Assembly (NCBI GenBank): GCA_945892985.1
Contig: CAMDDU010000067.1
Coordinates: forward strand, 1 to 17,258
DNA: 17,258 nt
Direction of reading: 5' to 3'
Source: CAITSH01 sp945892985
GTDB lineage: Bacteria; Pseudomonadota; Gammaproteobacteria; Burkholderiales; SG8-39
Shown here: positions 1 through 6,215 of the stretch, one piece after another
Position numbering within the stretch: the first letter of the stretch is position 1
Layout of the letters: each line of letters begins with the position of its first letter
Made by a program: the position numbers and the translations under genes
Notes under the pieces: model-generated
What the model was told of the DNA's origin: nothing
What the model saw: only the letters and a program-made list of their open reading frames with translations
The model's database searches: none

Positions 1-46
1 GCTCGATGTGATAGCGTTGCTCAAAGGTGAGATGCTTGTAGCGCAT
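1..46 (-). CDS. IS30-family transposase, N-terminal fragment (runs off window)
   Basis: Read leftward from an ATG at 46-44, the sequence gives MRYKHLTFEQRYHIE and then leaves the window. A short start of the form M-x-Y-x-H-L-T-x-E-x-R-Y-x-I is the usual beginning of IS30-type DDE transposases, where it precedes the helix-turn-helix. Only 15 codons are present, so the catalytic DDE domain, the full length and whether the gene is intact cannot be seen. The element lies about 180 bp beyond the end of the molybdo-hydroxylase operon and separates it from whatever originally followed. The identification rests on family resemblance of a short peptide. Confidence 0.6.
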   Translation of the reverse strand, partial: MRYKHLTFEQRYHIE

Positions 47-103
47 GGGATGCTCCTATCCGTCTTCGCAAACAGAAAGGTACACCCTGGGGCATCTCAC
101 CTT
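24..103. repeat. 12-bp perfect inverted repeat in the IS leader
   Basis: AAGGTGAGATGC at 24-35 is exactly complementary to GCATCTCACCTT at 92-103, with 56 bases between. The left arm lies within the transposase codons, so a transcript starting outside the element could fold its start codon (44-46) into the loop. Read-through transcripts into IS elements are often silenced in this way, but that role here is inference. Confidence 0.6.
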
Positions 104-167
104 CCTCTAAAGCCCGGATGTTGCACTTCGAGGTTTAATTCGCAGATGTGCAGGCGGATCTGCACGG

Positions 168-205
168 AAAAAAGCCCTGCACCGCAACCACGGCGCAGGG
201 CTTTT
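168..205 (-). terminator. Rho-independent terminator of the molybdo-hydroxylase operon
   Basis: On the minus strand GCCCTGC (201-195) pairs with GCAGGGC (180-174) over a 14-nt loop and is followed by six T residues (173-168). It starts 18 bp after the stop of the large subunit, which is ideal for that operon. The plus-strand reading has four T residues (202-205), so it could also slow transcription leaving the IS element. Confidence 0.85.
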
Positions 206-222
206 GAGCGGCTGAGGACTGA

Positions 223-2469
223 TCAGGCCTTGATCAGGTTGGTATCAAAGGGCAGGGTGCGGATGCGCTTGCCGGTCAGTTTGGTGATGGCGTTGCCCAC
301 CGCCGCGCCGATTGGCGCAAGGCCGGCTTCACCGACGCCGCCGGGGTGGTTGTCGGTGGAGATCACCTTCACTGTCACCTTGGGTGCCTCGTTCATGCGC
401 AGGATCGGGTAGTCGTGGAAGTTCGACTGTTGCACCACGCCCTCGCGTATGGTGATGCGCTCGTTGAGGTGGCTGATGCCGAACATGATCGAGCCTTCGA
501 TCTGCGCGGCGACGTTGGCCGGCTGCACCGCGATGCCGCAATCGACGGCACTCCACACCTCGTGCACGCGGAACTTGCCGGTCTTTTTGTTGACCGACAC
601 TTCGGCGACCTGGGCACAGTGCGTGTTCCACGCATCCGAGTAGGCGAAGCCCAATGCGCGGCCCGCGGCGCGCGGTTTTTTCCAGTCGGCCATTTTTGCC
701 GCCTCTTCGATGACGGCGCGCGCACGCGGGGATTTTTCCAGCATGGCGATGCGGTATTCCACCGGGTCGCGACCGGCGCCCGTGGCGATTTCATCGATCA
801 GCGTTTCGATGGCGAACTTGGTGTAGCCGGGCCCCACCGCGCGCCAGAAGCCAACGTCCACGCCGCGCTGTTCGCGCAGGTATTCAACCAGGTGATTGCC
901 CACGTGGTAGTTGACCTCGGCGCCCTCGCACACCGGCTGGTCCTTGCCGCCGGCCTGCTGGAACAGCGGCGGCGCGGCGCGCGCGTAAATTGATTCGGCG
1001 ACGATGCGGTGGCGGAAAGCGACGATATTGCCCTTGGCATCAAGGCCGGCCGACAGGTGCTGTGCCACCAAGGGGCGGAACTTGTCGTTCTGGACATCGT
1101 CCTCCCGCGTCCACACCACCTTGACCGGCGTACCTTCCATCGCCTTGGCGAGAATCCCCGCGTCGATGACATAGTCGGCTTCGACGCGGCGACCAAAGCC
1201 CCCGCCCAGCATGGTGATGTTGGTGGTGATGTTCTCGGGCCGGAAACCGAGCACGCGTGTCAGGCCGCCGGCGATGAAAAACGGCGACTGGCTGGGCGCC
1301 CAGATTTCGATTTTGTCCCCGGTCACGAGCGCGGTGGCGTTCATCGGCTCCATGCAGACGTGGGCGACGTGTTCGGAACTGAACTCGGCGCTGACGGTCT
1401 TGACCGCGTTGGCCATGGCGCCCTTGGCATCGCCCTCGCTGAGGAATGTCACGCCGCCATCGGCGAGGTCGCGCGAGCGGGCCTGGTAGGCCGCGCCCAC
1501 CGCCCCGGAACTGTAGCTGCGCGCTTTCGCCGCTTTGCTCCACTCGACCTTGAGTGCGGCCCTGGCCTTTCTTGCCGCCGGATAGGTTTGGGCGATAACA
1601 CCCACGCCGTAGGGCATGGGGACGATCTTCATCACGCCGGGAATCTGCTTGGCCGCGGTGTCGTCTATCTTTTCCGGCTTTTCGCCCTGCACCGGCGCGC
1701 GCAGCACCGTGGCGTAGAGCATGCCCGGCAGGCGCACGTCGATGCCATAACCGGCTTTTCCGGTGGTCTTGGCGGGCACGTCCACGCGTTGCTGGTCGCG
1801 GCCGATCAAGCGGAATTGGCTCACCGGCTTCAGATCGGCCTTGGTCACCGCAGGTGGCGTCGCCGGCACCTTGGCGAAGGCGGCGATCTCGCCGTAGCCA
1901 AGCTTGCGCCCCGAGGCCTTGTGCACGACGGTGTGCGGTTCTGTCGACAGCTCGGCTGCCGGCACGCCGAGCTTTTCGGCGGCGGCAAGAATCATGATCT
2001 GTCGCGCCTGCAGTCCGGCAAGACGCAGAATTTCGTAATAGCCCTGGGTGGTGCGGCTTGCGCCGGTGACCATGCCCCCGCCAAAGCGCGGGTTGCCGAA
2101 GGCGCGCGGATTGGTCGGTGCCTGTTCGACTTTTACCCTCGCCCAGTCAAGGTCCATATCCTCGGCAAGGATTAGCGGCATGGCCGTCATGGTGCCCTGG
2201 CCCATTTCCGAGGCGGGTGAATAAATGGTCACCGTGCCGCTGGTGGCCACATGCATCCAGGCATTGGGCGAGAACGAGGCGGCTTGGGCGAAGGCTTCCC
2301 CGACGGCGATGCCGGCGAGCGGCGCGCCGAACATCACGCCGAAGGTGGCCCCGGCGGCGACACCGGCGCCCGAGAGAAGGAATGCCCGGCGCGAGACGCC
2401 TTGGTAGGCGATGCCCTCGAAACCGCTTGCGGCGGCGATGGCTTTGTCATTGCGTTTATTCATGGTCAT
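223..2469 (-). CDS. Molybdopterin-binding subunit of a Tat-exported xanthine dehydrogenase-family oxidoreductase (IorB-like)
   Basis: The 748-residue product is the large catalytic subunit of a molybdenum hydroxylase of the isoquinoline 1-oxidoreductase/aldehyde oxidase type, which hydroxylates an N-heterocycle or oxidises an aldehyde with water as oxygen donor. A twin-arginine signal is visible (SRRAFLL, residues 26-32, then an Ala/Gly-rich core ending AFAQA near 63), so it should act in the periplasm. Tandem Mo-cofactor domains follow, including the glycine-rich LGGGFGRR, and near the C-terminus GGVGEAG contains the expected catalytic glutamate (E714). The start at 2469 follows GAGGAG at six bases. 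It lies 10 bp after the iron-sulfur subunit gene and the two must form one heterodimer. A cytochrome c partner, common in this family, is absent. The true substrate cannot be read from sequence. Confidence 0.93.
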   Translation of the reverse strand: MTMNKRNDKAIAAASGFEGIAYQGVSRRAFLLSGAGVAAGATFGVMFGAPLAGIAVGEAFAQAASFSPNAWMHVATSGTVTIYSPASEMGQGTMTAMPLILAEDMDLDWARVKVEQAPTNPRAFGNPRFGGGMVTGASRTTQGYYEILRLAGLQARQIMILAAAEKLGVPAAELSTEPHTVVHKASGRKLGYGEIAAFAKVPATPPAVTKADLKPVSQFRLIGRDQQRVDVPAKTTGKAGYGIDVRLPGMLYATVLRAPVQGEKPEKIDDTAAKQIPGVMKIVPMPYGVGVIAQTYPAARKARAALKVEWSKAAKARSYSSGAVGAAYQARSRDLADGGVTFLSEGDAKGAMANAVKTVSAEFSSEHVAHVCMEPMNATALVTGDKIEIWAPSQSPFFIAGGLTRVLGFRPENITTNITMLGGGFGRRVEADYVIDAGILAKAMEGTPVKVVWTREDDVQNDKFRPLVAQHLSAGLDAKGNIVAFRHRIVAESIYARAAPPLFQQAGGKDQPVCEGAEVNYHVGNHLVEYLREQRGVDVGFWRAVGPGYTKFAIETLIDEIATGAGRDPVEYRIAMLEKSPRARAVIEEAAKMADWKKPRAAGRALGFAYSDAWNTHCAQVAEVSVNKKTGKFRVHEVWSAVDCGIAVQPANVAAQIEGSIMFGISHLNERITIREGVVQQSNFHDYPILRMNEAPKVTVKVISTDNHPGGVGEAGLAPIGAAVGNAITKLTGKRIRTLPFDTNLIKA

Positions 2470-2479
2470 GACGCGCTCC

Positions 2480-2932
2480 TCAGCCTTCTTTCGCAGCGCG
2501 TTCCACCGCTGCGATGATCTTGTTGTAAGTGCCGCAGCGGCAAAGATTGTCCGACATGTGCTGCACGATCTGTTTGCGCGAGGGCTTTTTGTTTTTTGCC
2601 AGCAGCGCGGCGGCGGTCATGATCTGGCCCGACTGGCAATAGCCGCACTGGGGCGCCTGCTCGGCCACCCAGGCTTTTTGCAGCGCGTGGTCGCCGAAGG
2701 CCGAGAGGCCTTCGATGGTGGTGATTTTCTTGCCCGCGACCGCCGAGATGGGTGTGACGCAGGAACGCGTTGCCGCGCCGTTGACATGCACGGTGCAGGC
2801 GCCGCACTGCGCCATGCCGCAGCCAAACTTGGTGCCGGTGAGTCCGAGGTGATCGCGCAAGGCCCACAACAGGGGCGTATCGGCCGGCATGTCGACTTCT
2901 TCAGCCTTGCCGTTGACGGTGAGTTTTACCAT
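2480..2932 (-). CDS. [2Fe-2S] subunit of the molybdo-hydroxylase (IorA-like)
   Basis: A 150-residue electron-transfer subunit with the two iron-sulfur clusters typical of the xanthine dehydrogenase family. The plant-ferredoxin-type cluster uses C38, C43, C46 and C58 (spacing CX4CX2CX11C), and the all-helical second domain supplies C96, C99, C131 and C133 (CGYC and CRCG). Length and domain order match the stand-alone small subunit of two-subunit IorAB enzymes. It has no signal peptide, so in this family it is carried across the membrane folded, with the Tat-tagged large subunit. The start at 2932 is preceded by GGAGG at a good distance. It is the first gene of the operon and is divergent from nfeD. 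Confidence 0.94.
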   Translation of the reverse strand: MVKLTVNGKAEEVDMPADTPLLWALRDHLGLTGTKFGCGMAQCGACTVHVNGAATRSCVTPISAVAGKKITTIEGLSAFGDHALQKAWVAEQAPQCGYCQSGQIMTAAALLAKNKKPSRKQIVQHMSDNLCRCGTYNKIIAAVERAAKEG

Positions 2933-3070
2933 GTCATCCTCCGGAAAAATTGGGGTCGGCCGTGCCGCTGCCGCTCAGGGGGTGGTTCGTGGTGATTTTC
3001 TGTGCGGCTAGTCTGCCATGATTTTGCTGTTTCAACATCGCGCGACCGCGAACGCTGCCGGGTGCGCCCT

Positions 3071-3117
3071 CTGCCCGAGCCCATCGGCACCGCCACAGCG
3101 CAGATGGGTTCGGGCAG
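3071..3117. repeat. Long intergenic hairpin (15-bp stem)
   Basis: CTGCCCGAGCCCATC (3071-3085) pairs with GATGGGTTCGGGCAG (3103-3117) over a 17-nt loop. Fourteen pairs are Watson-Crick and one is G-T. It lies between the divergent iorA-like and nfeD-like genes and has no T-run on either side, so it is not a standard terminator. It could be a transcript-stabilising structure, a REP-like element or a protein site. Confidence 0.7.
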
Positions 3118-3143
3118 ACACTGGTAACATGGGTTCTGAACAA

Positions 3144-3164
3144 GGCTCTTTGCGTACAAGAGCC
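3144..3164 (+). promoter_or_regulatory. Leader hairpin just before the nfeD ribosome site
   Basis: GGCTCTT (3144-3150) and AAGAGCC (3158-3164) form a perfect 7-bp stem with a 7-nt loop. The likely Shine-Dalgarno AGGA (3175-3178) follows 10 bases later. No T-run follows, so termination is unlikely. It may set mRNA stability or ribosome access for nfeD, or be an operator palindrome. I see no way to choose between these. Confidence 0.5.
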
Positions 3165-3183
3165 ATAGCGTGCGAGGACTGCC

Positions 3184-3612
3184 ATGCCGATGGAAAGTTA
3201 TCTGATCTGGCTTGTTGCCGGTTTTGTGCTGGTTATCGCCGAACTGGCCACCACCACCTTTTACCTGCTGGTGCTGGGCATTGCCGCTTTTGCCGGCGGC
3301 GGCGCCGCCTGGTCTGGCGCGCCCTTCTGGGCGCAGACCCTGGTTGCCGCAGGTGTCGCGCTTGCGGGCGTCTGGTGGGTTCGTCAGCATCGCGATGTGG
3401 GCAACACCGCCTCGATGCCCGCACTAGACCTCGGCCAGGCGGTGTATTTTGAATCCTGGGTCGACCAGCAGAACGCCAGCGCGCGCGTCAAGTATCGCGG
3501 CGCGCAATGGGATGCACAGTTGCCCGCCGGCGAGACGCCCGCTGCCGGGGACGTGTATTACATTAGCGCAGTCGAGGGTTCCAGCCTGCGCGTAGCCAAG
3601 GCGCGGCCATGA
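3184..3612 (+). CDS. NfeD-family membrane protein
   Basis: A 142-residue short-form NfeD protein. Residues about 7-65 hold two to three hydrophobic membrane segments rich in Gly/Ala (LIWLVAGFVLVIAELATTTF, then a second span and a third short one). The last ~60 residues look like the soluble OB-fold domain (LGQAVYFESWVDQQNASARV onward, with VKYRGAQWDA). Short NfeD proteins work next to SPFH proteins in membrane microdomain scaffolds, and the next gene encodes exactly such a partner. An AGGA ribosome site lies 5 bases before the ATG at 3184, and a second in-frame ATG at 3190 is also possible. The serine protease domain of long NfeD proteins is absent. Confidence 0.85.
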   Translation: MPMESYLIWLVAGFVLVIAELATTTFYLLVLGIAAFAGGGAAWSGAPFWAQTLVAAGVALAGVWWVRQHRDVGNTASMPALDLGQAVYFESWVDQQNASARVKYRGAQWDAQLPAGETPAAGDVYYISAVEGSSLRVAKARP

Positions 3613-3695
3613 TGGTGCCAAAGGTGCCCGGCCCGCACGAGTGGGGCGGCGCCTTGATGTCAAAATTCCCCTTAAAACCCCCGCAGGAGATAGGC

Positions 3696-4694
3696 ATGTT
3701 CCCGAAAATGATCGGTGTGTTCGTCACGACCTTTGCCATTGCGAGCATGGAGCAGACGCGCGGCTTTGCCATCCCGTTTTTTATCATTGCACTGGTGGTG
3801 GTGTTTGTCATCGAGGGCGTGCGCGTGGTGCCGCAGCAAAACGCCTGGGTGGTGGAGCGCCTGGGCAAGTTCCACGCCATTCTGGAACCCGGTCTCAATG
3901 TGATCGTGCCCTTCTTTGACCAGGTGCAGTACCGTCATTCACTCAAGGAAGTGCCGCTAGATGTGTCCGAGCAGATCTGCATCACGCGCGATAACACGCA
4001 GCTTTCGGTGGACGGCATCATCTACTTCCAGGTCGTCGATCCGCGCCTGGCATCCTACGGTTCGTCCAATTACATCGCCGCCATCACGCAGCTGGCGCAG
4101 ACCGCGTTGCGTTCGGAGATCGGCAAGATGGAGTTGGACAAGACCTTCGAGTCGCGCGACGAAATGAACAAACAGGTGGTGTCGGTGCTGGACGAGGCGG
4201 GACGAAACTGGGGCGTCAAGGTGTTGCGCTACGAGATCAAGAACATCACCCCGCCGGAGACCATCCTGCGCGCGATGCAGGCGCAGATCACCGCGGAGCG
4301 CGAAAAACGCGCCCTTATCGCCAAGTCCGAGGGGCAGCGCCAGCAGGAGATCAACATCGCCGAGGGCGAAAAGCAGGCCGCAGTGCTCAAGTCCGAGGGA
4401 GACAAGACCTCGGCCATCAACAAGGCGCAGGGCCAGGCCACGGCCATCCGTGTGGTTGCCGAGGCGACCTCGTTTGCGGTTGAGGCGGTGGCCGCATCCA
4501 TGGCGAAAGAGGGCGGGCAACAGGCGGCCAACCTGAAAATCGCCGAGGCCTATATCAACGCCTTCGCGCAACTGGCGCGTACCAACAACACCATGATTGT
4601 GCCCTCCAACCTCGCCGATGTGTCGTCAATGATGGCGACGGCGATGACGGTGCTGGACAAAAGCAGGCCCGCCCAATCGGTGAAACCGGCCTGA
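3696..4694 (+). CDS. SPFH-domain protein, stomatin/paraslipin (QmcA-like)
   Basis: A 332-residue membrane-anchored scaffold of the stomatin/paraslipin group. After a hydrophobic N-terminus (IPFFIIALVVVFVI) comes the family hallmark RVVPQQNAWVVERLGKFH, the SPFH/PHB domain (GLNVIVPFFDQV, ITRDNTQLSVDGIIYFQV), and a long Ala/Glu/Lys-rich coiled coil (AEREKRALIAKSEGQRQQ and on) that drives oligomerisation. The start at 3696 is preceded by AGGAGA at 5 bases. An ATG at 3609 overlaps the nfeD stop as ATGA and would add 29 unusual residues. An ATG at 3750 would give the N-terminus most typical of the family but has no clear ribosome site. It is almost certainly co-transcribed with nfeD. Confidence 0.9.
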   Translation: MFPKMIGVFVTTFAIASMEQTRGFAIPFFIIALVVVFVIEGVRVVPQQNAWVVERLGKFHAILEPGLNVIVPFFDQVQYRHSLKEVPLDVSEQICITRDNTQLSVDGIIYFQVVDPRLASYGSSNYIAAITQLAQTALRSEIGKMELDKTFESRDEMNKQVVSVLDEAGRNWGVKVLRYEIKNITPPETILRAMQAQITAEREKRALIAKSEGQRQQEINIAEGEKQAAVLKSEGDKTSAINKAQGQATAIRVVAEATSFAVEAVAASMAKEGGQQAANLKIAEAYINAFAQLARTNNTMIVPSNLADVSSMMATAMTVLDKSRPAQSVKPA

Positions 4695-4728
4695 GCGGGA
4701 ATGCGATGGCTTTCGATCCGACGCGGCT

Positions 4729-4769
4729 TTGATCCATATCAATAGCGCCTGACGGGGCGCGCTTAAAGT
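4729..4769 (+). promoter_or_regulatory. FNR/ANR-type box with class-II promoter geometry
   Basis: TTGATCCATATCAA at 4729-4742 is a perfect match to the FNR/ANR/Dnr consensus TTGAT-N4-ATCAA. Its centre is at 4735.5. A -10-like TAAAGT lies at 4764-4769, so a start site near 4777 would put the box at about -41.5, the standard class-II activator position. The dksA-like gene starts at 4800, about 23 bases further. The inferred result is activation under low oxygen. Confidence 0.8.
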
Positions 4770-4799
4770 GGGGCTATCCCCTGCTTTAAGGAAGCGCCG

Positions 4800-5279
4800 A
4801 TGAATTCGGAAAATCGTAACGCCCGGAATACCCAGAACGCCCAGAGCGGCCAGAACACCGAGAACAGCCAGCACAGCCAGAATACCCGGAGCCTCCAGAC
4901 GGAGCTACCCGACGCGGCGGCCTTGCGCGCCACTCTGGCGCAGCGGCAGACGGAGCTGGAGGCCGAGATCAATCGCAAGCGCGCAGAAGTCCGCCGCGAC
5001 CGCATCGGTTTTGATTCAAGCACCAGCACCGATGGTGGTGACGGCGCGCAGCTTGATGCCATCGGCAGCGTGCACCATGCCGAGATAGAGCGCGACATGG
5101 CCGAGTTGCGCGACATCAGCGCGGCGCTGGCACGCATTGACACGGGCGCCTACGGCATTTGCGCCGATTGCGGCGAACAGATCGTCGCCGCGCGTCTTGC
5201 CATATGGCCCACGGCCAAGCGCTGCACACCGTGCCAGCGACAGCTCGAACGCGGTCGCTCCAGCACATCATCAATCTGA
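4800..5279 (+). CDS. DksA/TraR-family C4 zinc-finger protein
   Basis: The 159-residue product belongs to the DksA/TraR group, whose members bind in the secondary channel of RNA polymerase and alter initiation. A helical segment (ATLAQRQTELEAEINRKRAE and on) is followed by a C4 zinc finger with C121, C124, C142 and C145 (CADC and CTPC). The finger is close to the TraR/YbiI style (GAYGICADCGEQI, ARLAIWPTAKRC). The first ~35 residues are an unusual Asn/Gln/Ser-rich stretch (NTQNAQSGQNTENSQ) not expected in the family. AAGGAAG ends 6 bases before the start. An FNR-type box lies upstream and the next gene follows at 54 bp, so this looks like a two-gene low-oxygen or stress unit. Its effect on specific promoters is unknown. 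Confidence 0.87.
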   Translation: MNSENRNARNTQNAQSGQNTENSQHSQNTRSLQTELPDAAALRATLAQRQTELEAEINRKRAEVRRDRIGFDSSTSTDGGDGAQLDAIGSVHHAEIERDMAELRDISAALARIDTGAYGICADCGEQIVAARLAIWPTAKRCTPCQRQLERGRSSTSSI

Positions 5280-5333
5280 CGCGGCGCAACAAGCGGCGTA
5301 TTACTCAATCAACCACCCGACGAAAGACACCCT

Positions 5334-5744
5334 ATGGCTTATCTACACGCGGTAATCTGGCTCGATCACAAACGTGCGCAGGTGATTTCATTCGGGCGCG
5401 ACAGCAGCGAATCGGCCACGGTGCAGCACGATGGCGGGGAGCGCCACCTGCACCATCGCCGCGGGTCTATCGGCAGCGGACATGCCGCCGAGGATCCGAA
5501 GTACTACGAAAAAATCCTTGTCGCCGTTGGTGATGCGCAGGAGTTGCTGGTCACGGGCCCCGCCAACGCCAAGCTCGAATTCGTCAAGCACATCCACAAG
5601 CGCCATCCGGTGCTGGTCGAGCGCTTGGTCGGGGTCGAGACGCTGGATCATCCCAGTGAGGGGGAGTTACTCAAGTTTGCACGCGCTTACTTTCTCGCCG
5701 CCGATGCGATGCTGCCGGGCGGAGGACAGAACTTGTCGCGTTGA
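5334..5744 (+). CDS. eRF1-domain 'translational machinery'/host-attachment-type protein
   Basis: A 136-residue small protein of the family often annotated as translational machinery protein, distantly like the third domain of archaeal peptide release factor eRF1. The opening YLHAVIWLDHKRAQVISFGR, the histidine-rich middle (ERHLHHRRGSIGSGH), and PKYYEKILVAVGDAQELLVTGPANAKLEF are characteristic. No signal peptide or membrane segment is seen, so it should be cytosolic. No biochemical role is established for the family as far as I know. Relatives commonly sit with stress and low-oxygen genes, which agrees with the FNR box before the upstream dksA-like gene. The ribosome site is weak (GAAAG, about 8 bases ahead), so translation may depend on coupling. 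Confidence 0.75.
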   Translation: MAYLHAVIWLDHKRAQVISFGRDSSESATVQHDGGERHLHHRRGSIGSGHAAEDPKYYEKILVAVGDAQELLVTGPANAKLEFVKHIHKRHPVLVERLVGVETLDHPSEGELLKFARAYFLAADAMLPGGGQNLSR

Positions 5745-5770
5745 GCGCGGCAGGGTGGCCTGTCCGGTAG

Positions 5771-6070
5771 CGGCGAATTTTTCATGTCGCTCATTACGGC
5801 AACAGGCATGAGGTCCTCGCCTTGCGTCTGGTGCATGAACATCTTGGCCTGCTGCCGGTCCGCGAAGCGCCCCAGTACCCGTGCCGCTGCCTGATGTGGT
5901 TTCGCCGTCCGGATGAGCTGGCGTCCTTCTCGCGCTTTTATGGCATAGCGCAAACCCCCGAAATCCTGCGGCGTGAGCCTGCCATTACACGCCTGCTCAA
6001 GGACACCTCCGGCCGTACCGCGTGGCCAGTTTTCGGTGGCAGCGCGCCCTTAACTAGCGCCCGTGCTTGA
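5771..6070 (+). pseudogene. Decayed ORF fused in frame to a GS-like gene fragment
   Basis: A frame open from after the stop at 5768 to the TGA at 6068-6070 has no good start codon or ribosome site. Its first ~74 residues (RHEVLALRLVHEHLGLLPVR, then MWFRRPDELASFSRFYG, then TPEILRREPAITR) look like the C-terminal part of a small ferredoxin-fold protein of NIPSNAP/EthD type, which is a weak guess. The next 19 residues, LLKDTSGRTAWPVFGGSAP, are identical to residues 69-87 of the GS-like protein encoded at 7574-9052, and the frame then ends after six more residues. It appears to be a deletion or recombination remnant of an older gene set, not a working gene. Confidence 0.6.
5992..6051 (+). repeat. 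60-bp copy of the GS-like gene (partner at 7777-7836)
   Basis: Bases 5992-6051 match 7777-7836 at 56 of 60 positions without gaps. All four differences (T/C, C/G, A/G, C/T) fall on third codon positions and leave the peptide unchanged. Identity stops abruptly on both sides. The pattern means both copies were under coding selection when they diverged, so this is a relic of a second GS-like gene and not a very recent duplication. Confidence 0.85.
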
Positions 6071-6160
6071 GCTGAGTGGGCTGTTAGCTGCGGCGGCGGG
6101 CCGATCCGGCTCCTTGCATGCTGGTGACAATGCTAAGCTTCGCGTACCACCGCGCGGGGC

Positions 6161-6189
6161 GCATTGCCTGCATTGTGCGCATTGCATTG
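6161..6189. repeat. GCATTG direct repeats upstream of the Rieske gene
   Basis: GCATTG occurs at 6161, 6170, 6179 and 6184. The first three are exactly 9 bp apart, and GCGCATTGC occurs twice in full. The run ends about 27 bases before the start codon. It could be a regulator site or chance low complexity. Confidence 0.5.
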
Positions 6190-6215
6190 CGGGTAAAGAA
6201 CCAGGAGAGCGCATC

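Larger units (their letters stand above)
1..147 (-). mobile_element. Probable end of an IS30-type insertion sequence
   Basis: The transposase start at 46 reads away from this end, so the terminal repeat should lie between 47 and about 150. The stretch TGTTGCACTTCGAGGTTTAA at 119-138 resembles termini I recall for IS30 relatives, but the other end is outside the window and no target duplication can be tested. The outer boundary is therefore uncertain by tens of bases. A perfect 12-bp inverted repeat (24-35 with 92-103) lies inside this region and overlaps the first transposase codons. Confidence 0.4.
5745..6215. other. 471-bp stretch without an intact gene
   Basis: This interval separates the dksA-like unit from the catabolic operon. 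It holds a decayed ORF (5771-6070) that ends in a copied piece of the downstream GS-like gene, and a short run of GCATTG repeats (6161-6189). It presumably holds the promoter of the Rieske operon too, but I could not find a convincing -35/-10 pair. A TTGCAT at 6114-6119 lacks a good -10 at normal spacing. Confidence 0.6.

Noticed and set aside
8..412. 134-codon plus-strand frame across the IS end and the terminator
   Set aside because: It crosses a strong terminator and the end of the opposite-strand gene and has no protein-like features.
1009..2175. 388-codon plus-strand open frame opposite the molybdopterin subunit
   Set aside because: Composition is the mirror of a GC-rich gene, there is no ribosome site or domain, and the opposite strand encodes a clear family member.
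3609..3695. N-terminal extension of the SPFH protein from the ATG overlapping the nfeD stop
   Set aside because: The extra residues are not family-like, and the ATG at 3696 has a strong AGGAGA site. The ATGA overlap keeps it as a minor alternative.
6063..6215. N-terminal extension of the Rieske protein
   Set aside because: No ribosome site at 6063, non-conserved residues, and a good AGGAGAG before 6216.
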